A DNA stretch of 64,000 nucleotides from Luidia sarsii. Its lineage: Eukaryota > Echinodermata > Asteroidea > Paxillosida > Luidiidae. The stretch covers positions 2,336,214-2,400,213 of the forward strand of contig OX465117.1 in assembly GCA_949987565.1 (NCBI GenBank), written 5' to 3'. Positions 45,701 through 57,700 of the stretch are shown here, piece by piece (positions within the stretch are counted from its first letter, which is position 1; every line of letters begins with the position of its first letter). Made by a program: the position numbers and the translations under genes. The notes beneath the pieces are model-generated. The model was given only the letters and a program-made list of their open reading frames with translations. It ran no database searches and was not told where the DNA came from.

Positions 45701-48700
45701 GAAAGGTCCTGCTAGGATCAAAACGTCAGGCCCACTAAATTTTAAGATTTGCATTTTTGTAATTTTGCAGTTTGCAACATTTTTGTATATCACTTTAAGG
45801 AATTAATGTTGCCTCTAAATCATGCAGGAAAGTCGTATGCAGATTGTATTCTGCAAAAGATGAAAACTGAATTCAGTGCTCATCTGAATGTACACAGTGG
45901 TGCCATTGCTATAAATAGCATCAAGTATGGTTCCAAGCCAATGATTAAGTTACGTCAAATGCTGGAAAGTCTTGCTTCAACAATCAAGGTATGGAGAGCC
46001 TCATCAGTCTTGCTTTATAATTACACGAACAATTGTTTTCATTTGTACCCTGTTCATTAGGGCCATTCCCACTACGAATTTGAATCGCGATTCAAAAACC
46101 TTTTTTTTATCGTGTCCACACAGGCCAAATAATCGCGTCGCAAATAAACGTGAGCCGATTGCGGTTAGCACTGATAGGCAATTCAATGTTGAAAGGGTGT
46201 TTTTTTTTCACTTTTCTAAATTTTTTGTGAGAGGATTGGTGAATTCTTTAGGTTCTTAACTTGTGTAATCCTTCATGAGAAATAACAATTGGTATCAGGA
46301 AATTGCTGTGTTCATTTACAAATAAAAACTTCATAGGGTGTCTTACAATACAGTCGGTAACGCTTGTTTTCTCTGTTAACATTTTTTTTTGTGAAAATGG
46401 AAAACATAGATTTTGGAAACTGCCATATCTCCGGAGTGCAACATGCTATGCATATCTATCAAATGCCTAAATGAAGCTATTGATAAGGTCTATCCAGTTA
46501 TGTAAATATCTCAATTTCATATTTTTGGCTACATCTGACTCATTTTCACAAAGCAGCTCACATAATATTATATGGTCTTCTTAATTTCATTGTTCATTTA
46601 CAAAAGAAACTTCTTAGGATGTCTGACAATACAGTAATGCTTGTTTTTTTTGGGGGAAATAAAAAACATAGATTATGGAAACTGCCATATCTGCGGAGTG
46701 CAACATGCTATGCATATCCATAGAGGAATAAGGAGAGATTCCTCCATGGCATATCTAACAAACACCTAAATGAAGCTGTTGATAAGGTCTATCCAGCTGT
46801 GTACAAAATCTTAATTTACATCTGACTCATTTTCACAGAGCAGCTCACATAATATTACATGGTCTTCTTGATTTCAGGGTCTAAGGACTATGCCGCGTCT
46901 CTGTGAGGAGATAAGAAGGCAGAAGCACACATGGCACAAGGCCAGATATCCGGTCATATCTTGGACAGAGTACTGTAATAATGTGAAGAAAATCAACCGA
47001 CTCACAGATGAAACCTTGCACAGAACTGCTGCAGTCTTCCTGACAGACATGAGTGAGGTACTAAGAATGCATTCACCTTAAAGCCACATACACAACATTG
47101 GTTGAGGTCAAAGAATAGCATCCATATATTGACTGATCCAACATATGCATAAATAGCACACCTGTGAAAATTTCAGCTCAATCCACCAACTAAGTCTTGA
47201 GAAAATCGTGAAAACTGCTTTATTTGTTTCGCAAAAATGCAGCATTCAACGCCGTACTGTTCCGAAAAATAGTTAAGATCTCGGTGAGACGTAAACTATT
47301 TCTCCCAAAATACAACATTTTAGACAGAAATATTTCAGTGAGAGGTTTCTACTATAACCATCTTCAAACTGTATAAGTTTCTTAAAATTTAGTGGGCCTG
47401 ACGTTTCAATCCTAGCAGGACCTTTCTCAAAGGCACCTTTCTCAAGGACCTTTCTCAAAGGCAAGGTCCTGCTAGGATCGAAACGTCAGGCCCACTAAAT
47501 TTTAAGATTTGAATTTTGGTAATTTTTTTTGTATATCATGTAAAGTTTCATTTAAATCTGTGAACATCTCTGTTTTTCGGTCCCTGGTGGGGGGGGGGGG
47601 CGTATAGGTGCTCACTGGGGTGTGTCAGATGGCGGTGGGGAGGCCGTGGATATAGGTGATCCATGAGTCGGCTTGGGAAGGGGGGGGGGGGCTTAGACTG
47701 GTTTGGGCTTGGTTTGGGTGACCTTGGATATAGAAGATCCATTGGTCGGGATGCAAAGCCTTAAGTCTTATTTAATTTCTGGTTGCAGATATACTTCAAG
47801 AAGCATTGTAGTGACATGGATTGGGTTGTGCTGGAGCCAAGATGGTTAAGTCGTGTCATCATTGGCCGCATGTTTGCCGGTGACGATTTCCCCGGCGACA
47901 GCGTTCGCCTCGACAACAAGCAACTGTACACTGTAGCAGACATCAAAGAACTATTACAAGATGTCGCCGATGTGTACAATCTACTAGATCTGCTGCAACA
48001 CTTGGAGTTAGTCTATCGCTATAATGACACCCATTATATCATACCAGCACGTCTGCCGACAAACCTTGACCCAGTCGTGTGGAGCAAAGACACTCGCTTT
48101 ACTGAATACTACGGTCGTAGAGTGGCTTGTCGCGATGATACAGATATCTTCTCGCCTGATGTTTTCCCGTGTCTGCAAGTGCGTATTATGAGGTGGTTCT
48201 GTGAGGGTAAAGGGGCGGTCTGTATCTCCCGCCAGTCTCTGAAATTCTCCGGAAGTGTGGAGGGCTTGGTTCAGTCGAGCAGTGACCAGAGAGCTATTCA
48301 CATCTGCGTGCGCGGCAGATCAGGCAAAGAGGATAGAGAAGCGTGTTACTTCCGACTGGAGTACGTGCTTAGAATGGTCCTCAGTCAGATTGAGCAGCGG
48401 TCGCCCGGGACTGCTATTGATATCTGCTATCTAAGTCCCAAATCACTGCTGCAACATGAAGATTTGGAGGATATCTCCTTCTATACTGAGGATGATATAC
48501 AATCAGCTAAGCAGGGAATAGTGGTTCACCCTCAGACTGGGAACACAGAGTTATTGACTGATATACTTTGTGTGGGATTTGATGGCACTTTTCTGTATCG
48601 TCATGGGTTAGAGTGCAGCAGCTCTTGGCTTTTAGAGGATGACGTCCGGGCGTTGTGTCGATGCCTCGATATCATTCATCCATTAGGGCAGGATTATAGG

Positions 48701-51700
48701 GCACTAGCTGAGTGTCTGAGCGTCTCTGAATCCGAGCTGGATTACATCTATCAGATGTGTCTCCGGCGGGAATCGTCACCCACTAGGGCTTTGCTAGAGC
48801 GTGCTCAACCTACTGTCGGCCAGCTGAGAGCCATCTGCATGCATCCGGGCCTTGTAGGAAGCGCGGAGGCAGTGCAGATCATTGACAAGATGCTTGCACG
48901 ATTTGGCCATCAGGTAAGAATCTGGTTGATTGATTCAAATGAAATGAATAATCCGCCTTGCCTTCTAAAAGTCATGAAGCAGATCAGACTACGAAATAGA
49001 CACGTACATCACCATTAATTATCAGTATTTTTTAGCCAGAAAAAAAGGGAAGATATTGTAGCACTTATCTATTAACTATTTGGATAAATAGGTTTGCGGA
49101 GACACCATGTAAATTCTCTTTTGTGAGTAAGTGAGGTTCTGAAAAGAACCGGAACCACACTTACTCACAAAAGAGAATTTGTGACCCGGCACAGCATAAT
49201 GAGGAATAACCCCACTTTTGGGATTTTGAGGTTTTCTGATGATGTGAAAGAGTATACTATTAGCTTTCAAATGATATCAAAATATAATATCCTCTAATAC
49301 TTAAAATTTCCGAAAATAAAAAAAAAGAAAATTGATTTGTAATCAAATTGGGAAGATACTTTAACTTCAGGGATTGTTTACTCAAAAAGTGGTTTGGTGG
49401 GATATTCCTCATGTCGTTGTGCCGGGTCACATTTACATGGTGTCTCCGCAAACCTATTTATCCTGATATTCTCACCATGCAAACCTTCAAATCTCATATT
49501 AACTATTGAAATACCGTTGAAATACCCAAGGAAATTTGCCTGGACCAGGACTTGAACCCAAGTCCTCTAACTTAGCTTACCAGCCCTCTGATCACCTCAC
49601 CCATTAAGCCCTAATTAGGTGGTGGCCTTCCCAAATTGTCAATTGTCTTTCCTGGTAACCTTTGCATGTTACCATAAACTGCCACATAGGCTATTTCTGC
49701 AGGTATCAACCCCCCCTCCATCTTACATTCAGATGCAAACAACAAGATTACAGACTGCATTCATGAGCTTTTGTAGCAAGCTGTATTTTATTTTTCACTA
49801 TTAATTCTGTAAAAACACGAAATAAATGTGGGTTTAAAAAAAATATATTAGTTACTTTAGGACCTATATATATGTACGTATGAATGTTTTTAGACTTCTG
49901 ATGTATTTTTGATTTATGATTTTTTTTTAATGAATCCTGTAAGTGGTGGATAATAGATCTTGGTTTTGTGAATAAATAAATAAATAAATAAATTATGCTT
50001 TTGTTTCTAGGTGCATGCACACAATGCCAGGTGCAGCACAGGTAAGTAACAAAGATTAATTCTGAGTGATATACAAAAATGTTGCAAACTGCTTACTGAC
50101 TAAAATTACCAAAATGCAAATCTCAAAATTTAGTGGGTCTGACATTTTGATCATAGCAGGACCTTTCTCAAAGGCAGAGTGACAAGGACCAAAAAAAAAT
50201 TTGGGGGGGGGGGGTCACTTTGCCTTTGAGAAAAGTCCTGCTAGGATCGAAACGTCAGGCCCACTAAATTTTGAAAGATTAATGCTACTAAGGTGCAACT
50301 ATTTCGAAAATTGTTCAATCATTCAAATCATGGTAAGCCGGTTAAAACTAAGCAGGTAGCACAAACCTGGTTGTGAGGCACTTAAACTTGATTTGATATT
50401 GGATAGGAGTGTATTAATTGGAGTGTATTAATTGGTTAATATTAATTGGTCATAGAATCACTAGAATGATGCTGTCCATTTGAGCAGGGAGATGATTGAT
50501 GAAACATCTTGCGACTTTTCAACCACATGTCAATATGAACATCTAAACCGTGAAAAAGGGGTGAAAATGTCATTTCGCCGTGAAACTAAAAAAGTCACTG
50601 TGATTTCACGGTGCATTTTACAGTGAATTCACCGTGAAAATAATCGCCTCTCTGACCTGATAAGGACATCTTTAGGTCACTAAAGAGACCTTGAAAAAAA
50701 TGTGAATATCTAGGATGGCAAGCTCCAGCCTTGGGGAATGGCTAATTCAATTACCAGTAGGGACTACCAGCCCCCCCCCCCCATAGAGATACTGTATTGT
50801 CCTTGTACCTGTCACTCCCAGATACTTCTCTAGCCATTTACCACCAGGAATGTGGCCTTGGAGACCACTGTTGAAAACACCTTGAAAATGACTTGGCTAA
50901 CAGTGTGCCATGAAATAGGGGTAAAAACACGGTGAATTTTCTTTTCACGGCTAAATGACATTTTCACCCCATTTTCACGGTTTATATGTTCATAGTGACA
51001 TGGCCCCAATATCTGATGAGGATTGACTTTTAATACCATGCATGCTTTATTTGGATATGCATACTATTACTAATAATCACTTCTCACTTCAATCTTTTCC
51101 CTTTGATCTTCTCTCCTTTGATCCATTCCACACACTGCTTGCCTTTCCCTTTTGATCTTACCATAGTCTTAAAAAACCAACATTTTCTTGATGAGCCTCC
51201 AAAGGTCACGACGCTAATAATGTTTCATGCTCAAGGGAAGTCAAAAGCAATTGACATCCCATCACAGTGGTGTCTGTAATCCTGTGAAGACTTTTCCTGC
51301 TTAGAACTTTTCACGCTTTAGCGGCTCTATGAAATTGGGCCTTGAACTTTATCTGATTTTCCAAATTTCATTCTGCCATTGGGAAATGTCCTTTAATTTT
51401 CTTCAATTAAAGCCCCTACACAACATTGGTCGAGGTCAAAGAATAGCATCCGTACATTGTCTGATCCAACATATGCATGAAATAGCACACCTATGAAAAT
51501 TTCAGCTCAATCCGCCAACCGAGTCTTGAGAAAATTGTGAAAACCGCTTCATTTGTTTCGCAAAAATGCAGCATTCAACGCCGTACTATTATGAAAAATA
51601 GTTTAGATTTCGGTGAGAGGTAAACAATTTCTTTGACTCTTTTCTCCCAAAATACAACATTTTAGGCAGAAATATTTCAGTGCGAGGTTTCTACTATAAC

Positions 51701-54700
51701 CATCTTCAAACTGTATAAGTTTCATGTGAATCTGTGAACATTTCTGTTTTTCGATCTTACCGATGTTAAATAAGGCTTTGCATGGTTGGTGAATCAATAT
51801 AGGAAGGTTTGCGATGACACCATGTATAAGGTCTCTTAAAGGAAGAGGTGTGGTTCTGAAAAGAACCTGAGTGGTAACTCGACGTTTCGACCAGTATCCT
51901 CTGGTCGTCATCAGAAAAAACTGATGACGGCCAGAGCATACTGGTCGAAACGTCGAGTTACCACACAGGTTCTTTTCAGAACCACACCTCTTCCTTATAC
52001 ATGGTGTCACCGCAAACCTTCCTATATTGGTCTTACCAATGTTGTGTATGGGCTTTAAAGAAAGACCAATGTTGCATTCTTTGCCTTCCTCACAGCGGAT
52101 GTTTTCAGACCCAGTGATCTAACTGTGGAAGTGCTGGTCTGGAGAGAGGATTTGAGACAACAAGCTAGCAGCCTACGTGGGACACTGGACCCAGCCTGTC
52201 TCCTAGCCACCTTCCCGAAGCTCTTTGATGTCAGCGACAGAGAAGAGATAGAAGCCACTCAGAGGTCACTAGGCAGAACCAAAGCCGTTGACAGGATGCT
52301 GTATAAAGTCATCAAGTCGCACAAACCTGAGCTCTACCATGACTTCTATATGGCAATGGATACCAAGCACAACAGTAGCAAAGGTTTGCTTCAGCTGTTA
52401 ACATTAATTCATCTTACCGATTCCTGAAATTAGCATCGACAGATTTATTATAGGTCTTGGATTTGAATCAAAGCCTCTTATCTCACTGATTCATGAAATT
52501 AGCATGGACAGATTGACATATTTTTGGATTTGAATCAAGGCTTCTTATCTCACTGATTCATGAAATTAGCAGATTTACATGTTTTTGGATTTGAATCTAG
52601 GCCTCTTATCTCACTGATTCATGAAATTAGCATAGACTGATTTACATGTTTTTGGATTTGAATCAAGGCCTCTTATCTCACTGATTCATGAAATTAGCAT
52701 AGACTGATTTACATGTTTTTGATTTGAATCAAGGCCTCTTATCTCACTGATTCATGAAATTAGCATAGACTGATTTACATGTTTTTGGATTTGAATCAAG
52801 GCCTCTTATCTCACTGATTCATGAAATTAGCATAGACTGATTTACATGTTTTTGATTTGAATCAAGGCCTCTTATCTCACTGATTCATAAAATTAGCATA
52901 GACTGATTTACATGTTTTTTATTTGAATCAAGGTCTCTTATCTCACTGATTCATGAAATTAGCATAGACTGATTTACATGTTTTGGATTTGAATCAAGGC
53001 CTCTTATCTCACTGATTCATGAAAATTTAATTAGCATAGACTGATTTACATGTCTTGGATTTGAATCAAGGCCTCTTATCTCACTGATTCATGAGATTAG
53101 CATAGACTGATTTACATGTTTTTGGATTTGAATCAAGGCCTCTTATTTCACTGATTCATGAAATTAGCAGATTTACATGTTTTTGGATTTGAATCTAGGC
53201 CTCTTATCTTACTGATTCACGATATTAGCATAGACAGATTTACATGTCTTGGATTTGAATCAAGGCCTCTTATCTCACTGATTCATGAAATTAGCATAGA
53301 CTGATTAACATGTTTTTGGATTTGAATCAAAGCCTCTTATCTCACTGATTCATTAAAATTTAATTAGCATAGACTGATTTACATGTTTTTGGATTTGAAT
53401 CAAGGCCTCTTATCTCACTGATTCATGAAATTAGCATAGACTAATTTACATGTTTTTGGATTTGAATCAAAGCCTCTTATCTCACTGATTCATGAAATTA
53501 GCATAGACAGATTTACATGTTTTGGATTTGAACCAAGGCCTCTTATGTCACTGATTCATGATATTAGCATAGACTGATTTACATGTTTTGGATTTGAATC
53601 AAAGCCTCTTATCTCACTGATTCATGAAATTAGCATAGACTGATTTATATGTTTTTGGATTTGAATCAAGGCCTCTTATCTCACTGATTCATGAGATTAG
53701 CATAGACTGATTTACATATTTTTGGATTTGAATCAAGGCCTCTTATTTCACTGATTCATGAAATTAGCAGATTTACATGTTTTTGGATTTGAATCTAGGC
53801 CTCTTATCTCACTGATTCATGAAATTAGCATAGACTGATTTACATGTTTTTGGATTTGAATCAAGGCCTCTTATCTCACTGATTCATGAAATTAGCATAG
53901 ACTGATTTACATGTTTTTGGATTTGAATCAAGGCCTCTTATCTCACTGATTCATGAAATTAGCATAGACTGATTTACATGTTTTTGGATTTTAATCAAGG
54001 CCTCTTATCTGACTGATTCATGAAATTAGCATAGACTGATTTACATGTTTTTGGATTTGAATCAAGGCCTCTTATCTCACTGATTCATGAAATTAGCATA
54101 GACTGATTTACATGTTTTTGGATTTTAATCAAGGCCTCTTATCTGACTGATTCATGAAATTAGCATAGACTGATTTACATGTTTTGGATTTGAATCAAGG
54201 CCTCTTATCTCACTGATTCATGAAATTAGCATAGACTGATTTACATGTGTTGGATTTGAATCAAGGCCTCTTTATGTCTAACTTATTCATGAAATTACCA
54301 TCTAGACATATTCATGTGACTTATAGTGGGTATTTTTGCATTTCTTTGGTGCAGAACAGGAGTGGAAATGAGCAAAGAAGACTATCATATTGTCCACGTT
54401 CTTCTTTGTACATTTCCATCACTGCTCTGTGCCAAATGAGATGCAAAAATAGTCACTACGAGTCACATGATGGCATGTAAACAGTAGTCGCGCAATCAGT
54501 CTATTGATGCTATTTGTATGTGTTGATATTTCGCACCCTGCATACAGTTATTGATCCATTCACTGAAATTGTACCCAATGCTGATGGCTCCTACAAGGAC
54601 TACATAATGCCTCCTGCCCAACCCACCAAGGCACTATTGGATCCTGTCAATGTAAGTGATCACGACATTGCTATTGACCACACCCTAGCTTCTGACTGAC

Positions 54701-57700
54701 AAGAATCAACATACATGACTCCACCCTACATGTACATGACCTCTGTAATTAGTACCACACCCAGCTCGGATAATTTGCTGTCAAATAGCATCTCTTTTGC
54801 CAAGGTCACCCTCAGTTCCCTCAGTCATCACTCTAGTTCTATCGGAATTCAATCATTCATGATTGTGTACGTAGTGTGTGTATACATTCTGTGTTTTCAT
54901 CCTACTGAAATAAAACCTTTGCTTTTGAAAAAGAGCCTGCTGATATCAATACACTAGACCATCTAAATTTTTGGCATTTGCAGTTTGCAATGTTATTTGT
55001 GACCAGGCACAGCGACATTAGGAATATCCCACCAAAACACTTTTTGAGTAAACAACGCCTGAAGTTAAAGTATCTTCACAATTCGATTACAAATCAATTG
55101 TCTTTTTGGGGTATTTTCGGAAATTTTAAGTATAGAGGATATCATATTTTGATATCATTTGAAAGCTAATGGTATACTCTTTCACATCATTAGAAAACCT
55201 CAAAATCTCAAAAGTGGAGTTATTCCTCATTATGCTATGCCGGGTCACATTTGTATTACTTGAAATAAACCAAAGATAATGATTGAGAATGGTTATTTCC
55301 TTTGCTACATCAATGTACAGCAAAAGTTGTGCCACTGTTTTGCAGAAACACTGACAATGTAACAGAAACGTTACAGTTAGAGTGCCTGATCGTTTAAATC
55401 CTTTCGGTCCTGCCGGCTAGGATTGAAATATCTGGTCTTCTGACTTTTGAGATTTATTTATTGCAGATTATCTTAGTCAATGAGCAGTTTGCAACATTTA
55501 TTTTTATTTACTTAAAAATATGATTTTAGTTTTTATCAAATAGATTCAGTTGCATTGCTAATTCCCCATGAGGGCGCGAATCTAGTGCCTTGTGGAGACC
55601 TAGTGCAATAGGTTGAATAGGTCTCCACAGGGAAATTGTAAAGGCGTATAGATCTCCTCAAGGTTTTCACAAAACTGAACTACGGGAAATTTGTGATGGG
55701 TAAGAATCCGTGGCAAATAGAAGTGTTATTTAAAAGGGACATACGGTCCAAATTTCTACCCAGGAAAGTGAATGTGGTTGAAATGGGAGCAGTTTTAAAA
55801 CGGGATTTCTCACTCGGTTGTATTGTGCACGAGTACACACTATGAACATATAAACCGTGAAAATGGGGTGAAAATTTCATTTAGCCGTGAAAAGAAAATT
55901 CACCGTGTTTTCACCCTTATTTCATGGCATACTGTTAGCCAAGTCATTTTCAAGGTGTTTTCACCAGTGGTCTCCAAGGCCACATTCCTGGTGGTAAATG
56001 GCTAGAGAAGTATCTGGGAGTGACAGGTACAAGGACACAATACAGTATCTCTATGGGGGCTGGTGGTCCCTACTGGTAATTGAATTAGCCATCCCCCAAG
56101 GCTGGAGCTTGCCACCCTAGATATTTTTTCAAGGTCTCTTTAGTGACTCAAAGATGTCCTTATCAGGTCAGAGAGGCGATTATTTTCACGGTGAATTCAC
56201 TGTAAAATGCTCCGTGAAATCACAGTGAAATGACATTTTCACCCCTTTTTCACGGTTTAGATGTTCATAGTGACAAAGCAATGTCTCCACAAGGATACAA
56301 AACTTTGTATGTTTGTTCTGATTTGTGTGTAGAATTACTGTATGTGGGAAGGCAACAAGGGACTGGCCTATGTCCTCAATAACAGCGACTTCAACCGCCA
56401 GACGCGTAAAGGTTCTGGAGTGGACCTGGGCAATGTCTGCCATGTCTTACAGGAACTGGGCTATGTGCTGCAAGTGCACACCAACCTGACGGCTAAGGTA
56501 AGTAAGCAACCACTGGAACCCTGGATGTCATCTTAACCACTTCGCACTGGGACCTGTGAATTCAGGGATCTCCAGTTACTGTATGTTGCCATGCACTGGC
56601 CGTCCTCCAAATCCAGGCACCACTATTGTCCAAGTTTTTAACTATAGCCGCGTTTCCACTGGACTTATTTTGGTCAAAGTAACCAAGACTATGGTTACTT
56701 TTCCCATTTATAAGCCCCTACACAACATTGGTAAGATCGGAAAACAGAAATGTTCACAGATTTACATGAAACTTATACAGTTTGAAGATGGTTATAGTAG
56801 AAACATCACTGAAATATTTCTGTCTAAATTGTTGTATTTTGGGAGAAATGAGTAAAAGAAATAGTTTAAGTCTCACCAAGATCTAAACTATTTTTCGGAA
56901 CAGTATGGCTTTGAATGCTGCATTTTCGCAAAACAAATGAAGCGGTTTTCAAGATTTTCTCGAGAATGAGTTGGCAGATTGAGCTGAAATTTTCACAGTT
57001 GTGCTATATCATGCATATGTTGGATCAGACAATGTATGGATGCTATTCTTTGACCTCGACCAATGTTGTGTAGGGGAAACGGCCCAGTTAAATTTCCTCT
57101 CGGTTACTTTAACTGAGCCAATTGGTTACTTTTACCGGCCAACCTCTGCCCATTAAAAGTGACCAGGTAAGTTTAACCGAGCCAATTAGTCCAGTGGAAA
57201 CGCACCACCCGGTTAAACGCGACTCGTAAAAAACCTCATCTGGCCTAAGACATAACACGTACATGTACTTGCACTGTGCAAAGCATCTGCTTCATATCAC
57301 GCGCTAAATGTACACACGTACATTGTGTACCCGGCTGACACATGACCTTCATGAGCCGTTATATTGCCAGCTTTTGCTGTTTTCATAGTTTTCATTCAAT
57401 GGATGATTGTTGGTGTTGTGTGCGTGTTTCTGTGTGGTAGGAGATAGCTGACAGTCTGACAAGCTTCACTGGTAGGTTCAACAGCGCCGACCATTGCTCA
57501 GCCATGGTGGTCCTCATGAGCCACGGCAACTCGGGAGTCATTCGAGGCACGGACGACAAGGTCATCCAACTCCGAGACATCTACTCCATGTTTGAAGCCC
57601 ATCGCTGCCCGGCATTAAGGGACAAACCCAAGATGTTCTTCATACAGGCCTGCAGAGGAGGTATGGCTACCATTCAAATACTATGAAAAGTTTGTAGGGA

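Noticed and set aside
47560..47760. Pro-rich minus-strand frame
   Set aside because: Low-complexity G-rich sequence with homopolymers; no splice or family support.
30275..48913. DAPK1 orthologue with kinase
   Set aside because: No protein-kinase motifs are visible upstream of the ankyrin repeats or in 27909-30268; only the ANK-Roc-COR-death part is present.
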